64,000 nt of DNA from Nepenthes gracilis. Its lineage: Eukaryota > Streptophyta > Magnoliopsida > Caryophyllales > Nepenthaceae. The stretch is taken from positions 19,117,299-19,181,298 of the forward strand of contig BSYO01000009.1 in assembly GCA_033239525.1 (NCBI GenBank). Direction: 5' to 3'. Shown piece after piece: positions 29,108 to 43,300 of this stretch (its first letter is position 1; each line of letters starts with the position of its first letter). Both the position numbers and the translations under genes were made by a program. Under the pieces are notes generated by a model that saw nothing but the letters and a program-made list of their open reading frames with translations, had not been told where the DNA came from and did not search any database.

Positions 29108-32100
29108 ATGTTGCCGGCGTTGTCTCTATCTTCTCCGCCGTCTTCGACTGCGGTTAAAGTGGACAAGGCGACGAGCGAGCTACTCCTTGGGCCGGATTGG
29201 ACTATGAACATGGAAATTTGTGATGCTATCAATTCTGATCACTGGTATTTCGAAGTATTGTTAATTTGGGGGGGAAAAACCATCTATTTTAGGCGGTTTT
29301 TGGAGTTGACTTTTTGTTCGATGATTATTAATCATCGAGCTGGGTTTTTTTTTTTTTTTTGTAAGGAGAAAGTCGTCTATGATGACATGTTTTCTTTTCT
29401 ATCTGTGGATTTTTATTTCTTTTGGTTGACGTTTGGTCGATTTGTGGAGGAAGAAAGAATTTGCAATTGGACCTCTTTTGTCTCTCCATCTAAGGGGTTA
29501 TGGTGCTGAATTTTTGTTTCGAGAATACATTAGTTCTGTTGTTTGGATAATTAGAAATTTCTATGAGGTAAACAAACGTGAGGCACTGTTCATGGAATTC
29601 AATCGCATCAAAAGTATTCTGGAAAAGATAATCATGATAAACTCTAGCTTTTTCATGAATTAGTTAGCGTGTTCCCTAATCACCTTAATTTCTAAAAAAA
29701 ATGATTATTCTTATGATTGCCACAAGGGATTCATGATAAATACAAGACAAATAGAACTGCTGTGTAACCGTGAAGTAGTCGAGCTAACAATTGCATGTTC
29801 TTTCCATCTCTGTTTTTTTTTTTAATTTCATAAACTCTTGATTTATGAGTTAGTGGTAAACGAAGTAAGACATGATTGATGTTCATTTGTTGTTTGTGTC
29901 AAGGTTGGCAAAAGATGTTGTGAAAGCTGTGAAGAAAAGGTTGCAGCATAAGAATCCTACAGTTCAGCTCCTCACTCTAACGGTATATCTTACTTTCAGC
30001 ATCTTGCTCTTTGATAACTTTGATCAATTTGCATGGTAGTGAAAATATAGGTTAAAATATGCACAAAATAATTTATTGTATTAATGGGCATGAAGGAACA
30101 CAAATGATTAATTGATTTTCTCTCTTGAGACTCTAGGATACGGGAGAGGAGAATAATGTTGGGTTATGGGTCACTCTCGTGTGGGTCCTATACCCATTTT
30201 ACGTGTTGTTCGGTGGCTCGTATGATGACGTACGTGTATTGTACTGATTTGAAAAAATTACAGACTAGCACATGATAGGCGCCTGACTTGCACATGAGCG
30301 TCGATTCCAGATTGGAGGGCGCTAAAGAAGCGCCCAAAGGATGCTCTAGCGGGATTTCTATGTTGTCTAGCACCACCAGATGTGCGCCCTAGAAGGTGCT
30401 TATGTGTGGATTACAATGGTCACGCACACAACAAGCTCTTGTGTGCTGGTTACAGTGGTGCTCGAGCACAAGGCACCCTTGATGGGTGTTCGAGAGCCGT
30501 TTTTTTATATAAATTTGTCTAACACATTTTAGGGTTAACAACTTTACAATTTCTGAGACCTAATACGCCGATACTGTGAGAAAAAGAAGAGAAAAGGAAG
30601 AAAAGGAAAGTTCGAATATCTGATTGAATTTCGAATCGTGTTTCAATCTCCATTGACCTTGAGTATGCTATTCTTGAAGTTAAGAAGAATATTTTGTCGG
30701 TTTTATTTCTTCTCTTTCATCTTGCACTCATTATTACTTGTATTTATTTATTATAAGGTATTGTGTCCCTATATTTATTGGTGTTTGTGTAACAAAATAT
30801 ATATTGCATTCCTCTCATGGTTTTTTCTTTCTCATTCTTAAGAGAGTTTTCCACTTAAATCGTGTGTTTTTTATTATTTGTTTATTGTGTGTCGTCAATT
30901 ATTTCCTCGCGATTCAAATAAGCGGTCCGGTTTCCAACAAATGACTCCATATTTCCGGCATCTTATTCCCATTACTTGTGAACAAATTTTACATCCCTTT
31001 GCATATGCATGTGTTTATAAATTGAATGTCTTTCAAATTTTTTATTTGTAGCTTTTGGAGACTATGGTGAAGAACTGTGGCGATTACATCCATTTTCACA
31101 TTGCAGAGAAGAAAATATTAGATGAGATGATCAAAATTGTGAGGAAAAGGGTTAGTACTGTCCCTTCTCTATTACGTTTCCGTGTTGTATAGGGAGATAA
31201 CATGCGATGAACTCCTTTGAAGTTTCAGTTCATCTCCTTTGAAGTTTCAGTTGCATCTCACCTTATAGGTATTAGTTTTTTTTCTCGTCTTTTTTTTTTT
31301 TTGGCTAATTTTAGTGTGTGTAAGAAAAGCATTGTGTTCATTTATTCCTAATGATAATAAATATGTTTCAGATTCAACACAAAATTTGTGCATGTTCATA
31401 ATGGTATAACCGGCAGTTGTAAAATTGTAATTATACATATTGGATTCTGAAATAGATGTGCATTATATTTGGCTATTGAAAATTGATATGTCCTTGTGGT
31501 ATCTCTTCCTAATCACCTAATTCGAAAGTAGGTGAGCTGGAGTCAAATATTCTTTTCCTCCCAAGCTTTGCTTTTCTTCTTATTGAAGGAAAATGAGAGC
31601 TAGTATTTGCTATAAACTAGATTAATGCTGAAATTAGATAGACTGCAAAAAGGGTCATTTCATTGGCTTGGCAATGTCAATAAGTGTGCTTGTTAGGTTA
31701 AGTTGTCATCTGAAGTAATGTTGAAATTTGATAGATTGTAAACCAAAACAAATTTTATAGATTGTGAAAAATAAAAGTTATTCCATTGGCTTGGTGATGT
31801 CGATAAGTATGCTTATTGGCATAGTTGTCTACTGAATTCTAAGAGGTCTTTTCCATGAAAGCTTTTTTTCTTCTGTAGCTTAATAATCCAAATCCCTGTG
31901 TTTTCAAGAGGATGAATTTGGATGCAAAATTCATGTGCCTACTCTTGTGGGAAGTCTGAAAAATCATGCGGACTGGATATCAATTTTTTTTTTAAGGGGA
32001 GCCATATATTGTCATTTGATGTCTCCACTTTCTGAGCTGCTAACTTATTGTCCTTTTGAGTTTAGATTTAATGCAATTGTTTGCCTTAAGAAATTTCTTG

Positions 32101-35100
32101 ATGTGGACTACTTTGATCATCCAGAATAAGTTAGCTGGCCTGAATTTCTTCTGTCCATTTTTATTTTTCTTTTATAATGTGCCCCATGTGCTTTTTAGTG
32201 GAAACTCTTACAGAAAATTTACTGAGCTGATACCTGGAATGTCTGAATTGACCTTTTAGAGTGACATGCAAGTGAGGGACAAAGTTTTGGTACTTCTGGA
32301 CTCGTGGCAAGAAGCATTTGGAGGCCCTGGTGGTAAACATTCTCAGTATTATTGGGCTTATGATGAATTGAGGGTAGGTAGTGTTTATAATGATATCATT
32401 GCTCTCTCTTCTCTCAAGTTTCCGCAACTCCACATTTGTTCTGAATATTTTTCGCCTTCACTGTTTATGGATGTTTTCCCTTTTTTTTTTCATTTTTTTG
32501 GGGGGATGGGCGTGGGGTGGTTTGGGGGAGACGAGGGGGTTCTTCATGAGGTTGAACATGGGATCTTTAGGCTGAATTTTCAAATACCATCTGTTGCGGT
32601 CCTTCCTTTTGATGTCAATTTCTGGGCCCAACCTTTCAAACCATCTAACAAGCCCCACTTTTTTTCAAGTCATCTTATCTGAAAAGATTTTGTCGTACTG
32701 GTCTTACTCCTGCTTTCATAGTGTTGGAACACCAATAGTGTATCACAGGAGGCTGATGTGCCTGATTTCTTTGATGCTTTAACCTTCATTAGCTGCTTGT
32801 ATATTATGTGAGGAAACATGTGACAGTGACATTAATATTTGCTCATTGCAGCGTTCTGGTGTACAATTTCCTCTACGATCATTGGATTCAGCCCCAATTT
32901 TTACGCCGCCTGTTACCCAACCATTGAATAGACATGCTCAAGCTAGTGTTGGGATGCCAATCAATGCTTCGAGAAGGCTTGATGAAGCAATGGCATCTGA
33001 GGTGGAGAGCTTAAGGTACAAAATTGCAGCTTCGGACAAGTTTCACTGCGTAATCTTTTTGGGTTTTGCTTTTTATGTCCCTTTCTGCTTGATTGGGACG
33101 GCAGTGACAAAAAGGGTGATAGGAATAAAAAGGATAAATTTTGCATTTTTTCTGAATTTTCTTTCTGGGTGTATTTATTCTGCATTCTGGTCAGCACATC
33201 AAGCATTGAATCTATGCGGAATGTGATGGATCTCTTGGCTGACATGCTGCAAGCTGTGGACCCAAAGAATCGCATGGTATGTGGGGATTTACATCAAATT
33301 GGCTGTCTGGTCCAGTTTTTGGCGCCACTTCTTTACTTGCTGTTTCTGGTGATAGCAGGCAGTGAAAGACGAAGTTATAATTGATCTCGTTGATCGATGT
33401 CGTGCTAATCAAAAGAAGCTGATGCAAATGCTTACTACCACAGCGTAAGTTCTGCATGAACAATCGTGTTATTATATTTTTTCAAGCTGTTTGCTGATTC
33501 ATGTTTAATTTGATTCATTTTGATTCAAAGTTGATTCTGGTTGATTGACAGGGATGAAGGGCTCCTTGCTCTGGGTCTTGAACTGAATGATGCCTTGCAA
33601 TGTGCGCTTGCCAAACATGATGCAATAGCTTCTGGTACCCCTCTTCTAACTCAAGGGACTACTCTTAGCCCCCAAGCAAGTGAAGCAGAAGCTAAACTGA
33701 CAAAAGCTGAGGGCAAGAGACAAACACTTACGGAATCCCCTATACCAGCAGCACCAATGGTGAGGGATCAAGTTGATGAGGAAGAAGAGGATGATGAATT
33801 TGCACAGCTAGCTAGAAGGTTGCCCTTACTGGTGTATTAACTGATGTTGTATCTGTTTATGGACCATGATTGAATTTCATCACATATCACGCTACCATAA
33901 GATTTTGTTAGCCATACCATGAATAATCCGACAATGCATGCTGTGTAAATCTTGATGCACATAAGCAACAATTGTTGTTATCAGTCTGAATAACTCGATA
34001 ATGCATGTGTAAATCTTGATGCACATTGTCTTGACAGCTTTGCTGTTTGTTTAAAAACTACCAAAAACAGCTGCCTTTGCTGTTATGACTTTGTGTTTGG
34101 TGCCCGCAATTCAACCTTCGCATGGTTAATTCCTCATCTATGGGTGAATTACTAGAGGAAAACTCATCGCATGAAACTCCTGCTATGCATGGGTTTCGAG
34201 TTAAAGGGTAGGATCACTTTTGGATTATTATACGTGATTTTATCTTGCATTATACAAGATGTTGTTGTCACAAATGGAACCTGTGACATGGCTACAACTC
34301 TACTGTTGTGTATTGTTGCAATTGTCCTGTTACAGATCCATGTTTATTTGACTTAATTGTTTATGATGCAGGCATGCAAAGCCACATCCCATGCACTCGA
34401 AGGACATGTCTATAGGAACTGACGACGAAGTTGCCTCCTCCAGCAATGACATTTCGACGGCAGCCCCAGATTCTGCTTCAAGCAATGCCTTGGTTTTACT
34501 AGATCCACCTGCACCCACAAAGACTACAAAAGAGCAAGAAATGATTGACCTATTGAGCATTGTTCTATCTACAACTTCAACCTCGCCCGAGGCCCCTCAA
34601 ACCCCCAAATTTTCTCCTCCACGGAGCCAGACACCTGTTTCTCCTGGTGCTCAAGGTGACTATGCTCCTCAAAGTTACGCTTTGAATCCTACTCAGGTTC
34701 CTTTCAACAGTTACGTTGTTCCATGGGCCCAGCCACAACCTCAACATCAGTTCCCATCTCAGCCTCAACCACTGCAGCCTCAGCCGGGTCATCCTCAATA
34801 TTCTTCCAGGTATCCTCCTCCACCATGGGCAGCAGCTTCTGGTTATGGAAACAACCAAAATTCAGGGTTCACAGATCAATATGCATATTCAACTCCACAA
34901 CCCATCATGAATAGACCAACTATGCAAGGTGTCCAATCATGGCAACAGGTCAGTTCTTTTCAAAACCCACATTCTAAGAGTCCGAATGTGCAGTCACCTG
35001 TTCAAGCCACCATGAATGCCTCTCCTGCACCAGCTCAAGGTGTCCGATCCTTGCAGCATACAAATTCATTCCAGAATCCGCATTTTGTAACCCAGCCACT

Positions 35101-35395
35101 CAATTCAACAGCACAACCCATGAATTCAGCTTCTAGACCAATGCAAGGAATTAAATCCCTACAGCATATGAATTCTTTTCCCACGAGGGGAAGCAATGGA
35201 ATAACTATGAGTGGAGATTCTCGGGCAACGGCTGCCTCTGTAGGCAACCCCGGGTCTCAGAAGCCATTTATCCCATCGTATAGATTGTTTGAAGATCTTA
35301 ATGTGTTCGGCAGTGCAGAAAACAAGCTTAGAAGTGGGCCATATCCCAGCTCTTCAGGTAACCCTAGTCCAAGCATGGTAGGTGGAAGAGGGTAA
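29108..35395 (+). CDS. TOL6: TOM1-LIKE protein (TOL6/TOL9 type), VHS-GAT adaptor, nine exons
   Basis: Exons: 29108-29244, 29904-29982, 31052-31150, 32260-32373, 32852-33015, 33195-33276, 33359-33444, 33552-33818, 34372-35395. All introns are GT-AG and the joined frame gives 683 residues (family ~670). Residues ~18-148 form the VHS domain (LLLGPDWTMNMEICD; LLETMVKNCGDYIHFHIAEK; MQVRDKVLVLLDSWQEAFGG), and ~199-290 the GAT domain (SSIESMRNVMDLLADML; DLVDRCRANQKKLMQML). Then come an acidic patch (EEEEDDEFAQLARR, ~330), clathrin-box-like sites (ALVLLD; MIDLLS at 400) and a long Pro/Gln/Ser tail ending with KPFIPSYRLFEDLNVFGS. Plant TOLs act as an ESCRT-0 substitute, binding ubiquitinated plasma-membrane cargo for vacuolar sorting. 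The start is the first ATG in frame. The symbol is by homology; TOL9 is equally possible. Confidence 0.95.
30157..30939 (+). mobile_element. Solo LTR in intron 2 of the TOL gene (783 bp)
   Basis: The unit begins TGTTGGGTTATGGG and ends GGTTTCCAACA, so the ends mirror each other. It is flanked by aataa (30152-30156) and aatga (30940-30944), a 5-bp target duplication with one mismatch. A TATATAAATT at about 30508 lies two fifths in, before a purine-rich run (30580-30612). No gag or pol is present. It accounts for most of the 1.07-kb intron. Confidence 0.75.
31625..31830. repeat. Diverged ~125-bp tandem duplication in TOL intron 3
   Basis: The strings gaaat-tagatagactg / gattgtaaa and cattggcttgg-gatgtc-ataagt-tgctt occur twice in order, the first set near 31630-31690 and the second near 31760-31815. 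Both lie inside the intron and are not coding. Confidence 0.55.
32500..32539 (+). other. G-quadruplex-capable tract in TOL intron 4
   Basis: Five G runs (32500-32505, 32508-32510, 32514-32517, 32524-32528, 32535-32539) with short loops follow a T-tract directly. They are on the sense strand, so the pre-mRNA would carry them. Confidence 0.6.
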
Positions 35396-37307
35396 CAATT
35401 TACAGCATTGAGGTAGTTTGATTGTCTGATTATGTACATCTTTATTAGACTGGTTTTTCCATACTTGTGAATATGTTGTATATTTGAACTTTGTTTGGTG
35501 GTGGTTGTGTTATGTATTGAGTCCTGGACTCCAGATGAGATGATGCTATTTTATGTCGTTGTATAAACCGAAGTTCCTTGTATCAATTGTCGCGTGTCTC
35601 GCCCAATGTGAAGGGCTGTAAGTAGCACGCAGTCTTAATTAAGGTAACGGAATTTACGTTTGCATCAAATGGCATGGTCCGTGAATGCTAAAAATAATAT
35701 TAAATAATTATTTAATTTTTATTATTTATTTATTTATTTTAATTTTTAATTCCGTTGGATAAATATAAAAATAAAAAAGTTAACGTTAACAAATTCAAGG
35801 TTCTGTCAGATGCTGGACTGTTCCATGTTAAAATAATTTTTTTGTTTTTAACCATTGTTATGGCCACCTTATTTATTTCAATCAGAACAACACAGAAATC
35901 TAATTTTACACAACCCAAAATTAATTACATAAATGCAACGTCTAACATATATATATATATTGTATTTAAGCAGATTATTCTCAGCTTAATTTTGTTACCA
36001 CATGATTTAGTTTTCACTGCACGACCACAAATCTTAAAATTTAGATTAAAAAATTGGCCTGCGGCCAAATAAAAGTAATGGCCTGTATATTGTAGAACAT
36101 TCACATGCTCCATGAACAAATTGATCGCTACATTGGTGCATTCCCAGCAATATTTGTCGATATCAGCTGAACCATAGTCGTTGAGTTTTATTTTTTGAAG
36201 ACTACTCCCTTCTTGCTATTCATTAGGAATTTCATTGGGCAACTAAGACTTACGAATAAAATTGTTACATTATAACCAGTTAGTCACATATTCCAACTAC
36301 TAAAATAATTCTGATAAAAAGGAAAAACCAACAAATACATCTGATTTTTTTCTTATTTTTGGTCTGGCCATTCCAATTAAAGAGAACTCCAAGATAAGAG
36401 TGTAGATAACATTTTCCACACAACCATCAACAGGGGGCTTCACAAACTAATAGTAGATGCTCTAAATGCCGAAAATAATAACATGGAGCATCCAGTCGGA
36501 CTTCAAACTGACCCGAAGCGATGACATGATTACAGTCATGGGAATGCTTTCCTGGCTACATGGTACTACCTTCACAGTAACAAAGCATCAAATAACAAAT
36601 AGACTTAAGAATGATCATTGAAAAGCTCCGAAAATTATCACCCAATTGCGAAACCAAATATGCTGCTTCACTGCTGTACACGTCAATTCGAATATATCAA
36701 GCCTCGCACAGAGAGGAGAGATGCGAAAGTAATAAGAGGAACCCAATGACGAGATCATAATTGACAACGCTGGAATTTCAATTTACAAGATCTTCAAGCA
36801 GTCTGAAGCATTTCAAATTCAACTAGGCATGAATGAGCTAAACACCCCTTAATTTAAGGGGGGATGACAGTCCAAGATCACTGCCCAACTTAAAATGAAG
36901 AAGAAATACTACAAATTGAACAAAAAAAAAACAAACACATCCACGAAGCATTTAAGACAGAAATAAAATCGGACCTGAAGATATTTACATAATTTTTACC
37001 AGTATTCTGAGATTATTTGCCAAAGCCTCCCTGGAATTTGTAGGGCTCCTCCCGCTTGCTTTGATCTTTACAAAGGAGGCAAATGAATCTGTAGCATACA
37101 ACTCAACACTGCAAACCAACCTGCAAGCATCTCGATCTGCAATCGCATTCAATTCTGGCGATGAATTCATCAGACAAACATCCAATCTGATTAGTGGCCG
37201 AAAAATACACGATAAGTGACTTCAATGTGATTTCCATGTGGTTGTAGGGGTGCTTTCTCTTAACGAGAAGCTTTTACCGAAGTAGATAATTAGGAGCGAG
37301 CGGATAT
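35396..37307. other. Convergent 3' ends of TOL (plus) and RAPTOR1 (minus); no further gene
   Basis: The TOL 3' UTR probably ends by about 35640 and the RAPTOR1 3' UTR extends down from 37307. Between them 35690-36080 is A/T-rich with an (ATTT)n run at about 35718-35742 and an (AT)n run at 35949-35960. The short open frames seen in this interval have no recognisable protein family and are taken as chance. Confidence 0.5.
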
Positions 37308-40300
37308 TTATCTTGCCAGGGAGCCATCATCTGCATAAATAGAGACAAAAGAATCCGCAGCACCGGCGGCGAGCATCGCCTGATAGCGATGGAAAGCGAG
37401 GCAGCTCACAGATCCAATCTTCTGGGCCATGAAGGTGCGGAACCGGATTGTGCCCAGCTGCTCACCTTCCAGGCTAAAGACTTTGATGAACTGTTTTGCC
37501 GATCCACTGGCAATAATTGGGGCATGTGGGTGGACAGCCAAAGCCGTGAGTGAGCCCCTGTGGGCATCGATTGTGAGGTAGGCATCCTCGTGATTTCTGA
37601 TGTCTAGGAACTGAATGTCACCGGCTTGAGATGCGCTGACAATCTGGAGAAGAGGGTTAAAATAAGGACTTAATTGTCATCAAAGAAGACTGCGGTGGAA
37701 TTTTTCTTCTGTATGAGATCATGGGAAATATACAAGGACAGCATTATTTGTTTTCATAAATCATTTACTTGACTGGTTCCATATCCCGTTTGTAACAATA
37801 TCCCACAGTAAAATACTCACCTTAAATGGATCTAGTCCAGGTTGAAAGCCAATTCCCACAACTCTTTCGACTCTTTGGGTATGTGGCTGGGTAACACAGA
37901 CAAGCCTAAGAACACATTACCACAAATGAGTCCATTGGAGTAAACATACAGATTCAGAAATACAGTTTTCCAATTACTCACATTCCTTCTTTAGAGTTTT
38001 TTTTTTTTTTTTTTTTGGGGGATGTTTGGGAAGTCCTATGAGATTTCTGATAAATGGAAACAAAACAGGTCAGATTCAAACCTCGCAGCTAGATTCCAAA
38101 TAATTTTCAAAGACATTAGAAATTAGAATTTGAAAGAATTTTCTTCTTTCAAAGTCTTGTTTATTCTTTTTTCTAAACCAAAAAAACAAATTAGTTCGCA
38201 TTTTTAGCCATTCATAAAAACTGTTCCGAAATTGGTTTGGTACTAAGACAGAGAATGTATGTTTAATCACCATTTAATAGAGCTATACTAGGACTTGGGT
38301 CTCGAAATGAAAGGAATAACTGTATGCAAGAAAAATTATGGGCACCAAAAAAAGAGAGCAAAAAACAGCGAAAGGCCAAGATTTTTTTTAGGGGAGGGAG
38401 GGGGGAGGGGGTTGAAAAAAAATGGCATAATGACTTGCTATACAAGGTTCAGAAATGATAGTTTATACCAAGGTAATATTGAATGGTCACTGCCATTTGA
38501 TCTGTTTTAAGCAGTCTATCTGCTAAGTAAATACCTACAACTGATGCTACATATCTTCCCACCCAAATGATAGTTACCTATACCAATGCTACATATCTTC
38601 CCATAAAAAATGTGAAATTGCAACCAGCTAAGTAACCATTTCTCAATCTCTCAAACGAAAGTAAACTTCCCTTAAACTAATTTCTTTTTGCTGTCCAATC
38701 ATGAGAAAAAACTCCCTACTTTGTCAGCCAACTAGATGGCTCACTTGGAGACTTGGATCTCATCAAAAAATGCAGAGGTTACTACATAACCAAAGGAATG
38801 CTTATAGTGTCTTCACTACCTGATAAAATGAACTTTTCTGACAAAAATCAAAATTTTCCCCATATTTACAAAAGTTGTTAGTGTCTCTCCATACTCTCAA
38901 CGATAAAAATTTCATCTTAGCAACTTGAACGATTAGGATTATAAAATAGGTGTGGCACATTTAATATGTTGTCACAATCTTAGCCATCTAAATTGTCAAT
39001 ACCGTTGAGATTACGAAGAAGGATATACAATTGAAGGACCCTGACAGGACTACACCTACACTAGGCCCCAGTGCTCAAACACATTGCACTAAATATGAGC
39101 TCCAGGAAAAATATGGATCCTGGGGCGTGCAAATTAAGACATATGACAACTTCCATCATGAATTTGGTATTATTGGATAATTTTCTGTTCTCTGCAAACT
39201 GTAACCAAGATTTTTGTTCCAATAACCAGATTCACTGATGCAACACCTACACATAGTAAGCTGTACATAACAAGGACATTTAAAAAGGTTACATCACAGA
39301 CTAAAACAGCAAAGGCAGGTGACCACTCACATTTCAGGTGTTCGAATATCAAATAATCTAACAGAACCATCCACAAAACCAGCCGCGAATTGACCCCCAT
39401 GAACTTGAGAAGCAGCCTACATGCCACCAACAATTTCCATTAGTATTAGATATAATGAAGACAAACCTAGACTACAAAGTCAATTAATATGGTGAAAGTG
39501 GATTCTTAATTGAAAAACAAATGAGGATCAAATCTACCACTGTGGCACTCATCTTCTAATTCTTTTTCCTTTATCTACACGCCTAGGCACTGGATGCAAA
39601 TTTCAATGTTTTAACTACAAAAAATTATTTACAGAGGCTTCTTTTTTCATAGAAAATTTGAAGTACTAACAATAAACTGACACTGTATTTCTTACTGAGC
39701 CTATACAGGAAGGCCTAGCAATAGAAAAAGGCTATCCAAGAAATGACTTTAACTCCTTGGACTTCTGACAATACTATACATGATGTTGAGGAAGATATCG
39801 CACATGCTCAAGAATGCAAATTTCTCCTGCACACTATGAGGCACATGAGAGCGCCCCAACATGGCATCTCATTTCATGCATAACAGGAAGCTATCAGATT
39901 TGGCAGTCATCAGCATCAACTTTTCAAGACACTCTATGCGTAACATTCCCCAAGAGTAACAATAGACCACTTCTTCCATACAAAATAAGAAGAGGTATCA
40001 TTGTAAGTACAGAATAACATTTTATAACAAAGTCTACAGGTGTCGAGTAATTCAGATAAAAATTTAAACATAAATAACCACAATGAACGGAACCATAAAG
40101 TTAGTTTTAAATTTAATCAAACAGGATATTATTAAATAAAAATGGAGAGCAACACAATACTATTATATGTGGCATATTGAAAAGGGTGAAAAAGATTCAA
40201 CATCTGATTTGTTTTTTTCTTTATTGGGTTAACATTTTACACCTAACCACTCATAATAAATTGACACATATTGTTCAATCAGTTATCTACACTGACTTTG

Positions 40301-43300
40301 GTAAGCTTTGAACATTGTTCAAAATCATAATGACTGTAGATATTCCTGGCATGGCAAATATGAAATCATTAACAGTTATTCGAAAAGAATATAATACAAG
40401 TGATAGGAAAGAGAACCAACCAGGGCCGATATGCTGCTATCAGAAGATGAATTAATAGTATTTACAAGCTGCTCTTTATCTAGATCCCACAGCATGATAG
40501 CTGATATGTCGCCAGAAGCATACTAGTGCAACATTTCAGAGATATGTTATTGGTATCACAAATTATCATACTTTACAATCACAATCAATTGGCTTGCATA
40601 CCAGATATCCAGACTGTTGCTGCCAATCCACAACAGCATTCACACTTCGCACACTAGGTCTATGACCTTGGATTGAAGAGAAGGCTGTCACAAGCTTCTG
40701 TTCGCCCCTTTGTGCATAATCTTTCCAGATCCTAATACTTCCATCGCCTTCATCAAATAGAAGTAGGAAATAAGAAAAAAATCAACTGCACATTGTATTA
40801 ACATTAAATTAAACCCAGAAATGTCAAGTTTTACCTGAAGCAACAAGAAGCAAACTATCATCAAGCTCATTAATAAGGCAGAGTTTAGAAATTCCTTTGT
40901 CAAGGAAATCATGATTGTCAAATCCATTGAGCAGGGTAGCTTCCTCATAATTCCAAATCCTGAGACAGTGACATGAGACACCAACTTATCATTGGACAAG
41001 CAAATAATAACAAATAGACCATCAAATGATGATGGCATGGGCTCTGATAAAGTTCATGTCTATGAGAGCATCACCTAGTGGTATTAAGGAAGCAATAAAA
41101 ACCCTAAGTAGGTAGCAAATTGTCCATTAAAAACAAAATAACGGTTGCAAGGCAATAGAAATTTCCAGTCAACTTTTGAAGAAGAGGGCAGAGGGAGAGG
41201 GAGATAGAAGAGAAAAGGGAACTACGTGGAACCATGATTCCACCACCACAAATGGTATTCAGAGGCATTGTATTAAATGGTATTCAGAAGCATTCAGAGG
41301 CATTGTATTCCACCACCACACCCCGCATGCACAATAGGCAGCTGCTTTTTTTACTCCTCCAGAAACCACCATGAATGCAGCAGAGCCAAGTATCCGAAGC
41401 TCTTCCATCACTTTTTCAAAGTTGGGAACCAGAAGATTCCTACTGGCAAAAGTCAACGCCGATTAGATCCTGAAAATGGATGAGAAAATGCCATAACATT
41501 GTTTCCATCTACAGTAGACCAAGCAGTGAACCACAGGCTTCTCAGCAGTCGCATATGCGATGCAGTAGCCAATTAAAAAATCCACCCCTTAGCCCCATCT
41601 CATACAAGAAAAGTGGGGAAAAGATAGGATGGTTAAATGGCTTTCCTTCTATAGATGAAGGATGAGCCTTCATTTTCATAATAATATCCTCTGCAGGAAG
41701 AACCAATGACCTTTCACCAAAGCTTTGTAGTATCCTACACCACAACTGAAAAGACTCCTTTCCTCTCCCTTACTAGGTCATATTATGTACTCAAAGGTTT
41801 AATTTTAATAAAGAATTTCAGTACAAAAATCCTTTCCTGAGACTAATTGCTCCCAAAAACTAACATCTCAGATATTTCTGGTTGGTACAGTAAACAAAAC
41901 CTTCCAACATAGCATCCTCATTTTGGAGAAATCTTACAGGGTTCATCGCACAACCCCCTCATAAGATATGTGTCTCTATGTGTGCACATGCACGCGTGCA
42001 TGCATGCATAGATGATCCTTCTTCCTATTCTCACAACTCCTCAACCCTTAACCATCCCTTTAAGCTTTCTAATACTCACATACAAGTCTTCCATCCCTAA
42101 ATGCCATGAGGAACAACTTTTCCACATCCATTTATTTCTTGCACACCATACTTGCATTAATAAGCTTATGCAAAATATTCTCTCTTTGAACCCCAAACCT
42201 CCACAAACATTTAGCTAGAATAGCTTCTTTCAACTACAAAGAGCAACACTCAAGATAGTTGCTCTCTCCTTGGATTACAAAACTTGAACCCCCCAATCTA
42301 ATGTATTTGATGCCAATCTTGCATATGCCTAGATGGATCTTTAGTCTTTCAAGATTCTTTTCAACCAAACGTGAACAGAAAATAAATGCCTATAGTACTA
42401 CAGTAGATAAGCTAGCTGGAAAGAGACTTCATATTGATGATGACCTCTCCTGCAGCATAAGTCATCTTCCGATCTGCCCATAAATCTTGCAATTTGGTGG
42501 CCCCAGTGCATGGCATTTTCCACATTGCAGGCATTAGAGGGGATAGATGTATGCAACATTACCCCTAAAACGCAGAGATGGGTTTCATGCTTTGAGTCAA
42601 TGTTGGAATGAAGCAACTTTACCATTGCACCAAGATCACACTCCATGTCTCGTCATAATTCTAGGACACCACGGTTTCTCCTTTCTTTTCTTTTTTTTTG
42701 GGGATGGGGGGGAGGAGGGGAGACATTGAGATTCCCTAAGAGGGACATCAGGAACATCAAGCATTAGGATTTTCGAGTCTCCCATGTACACTATTTCCCC
42801 ACCGTGGCATCTTGAAAGTGATTCAACTTTTTGGTCCCATATTGGCTTTATAAATCATTTTCTACTGGGTCCCTTTTACAATTGAACCATTAAATGCTCT
42901 CACATAGCCTTTCCAGTCTATCCTTCCCCTCCAACTATTCCATAAGATCACTCTCTGTTAATGGTGAATTATATATCCTAGGTTTAAGTATTGGAACCAT
43001 CTTGAAAGCTCTTATCATACATTATTTCTATTAGTAGTAGTACGAAATCTAGCTTATTTTTTGAAGGTGTTTGTGTTTAATTTATCTTATAGAGTTGCAT
43101 TATTCATCAATTTTAACATTCTCATTTCAACCTGCAGCTATTTTACATACATTATTTATCAACTGCCCAACATCTTAACGCATAAAACATAGCTGAGTAC
43201 AATGGAAAGGTGGCCCTATGCACAACAGCACAAGGATTCCCACATTGCGGGCATTATTGCAGGTCACTACACGTAGCCTTAACTTTGCATTACAAAAAAT

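Noticed and set aside
32266..32682. 138-codon open frame in the TOL gene
   Set aside because: It is exon 4 of the VHS domain read through its GT donor at 32374 into intron 4; the coding part ends at 32373.
36985..37185. 66-codon minus-strand frame below RAPTOR1
   Set aside because: It lies past the RAPTOR1 stop codon in what should be its 3' UTR and has no family resemblance.
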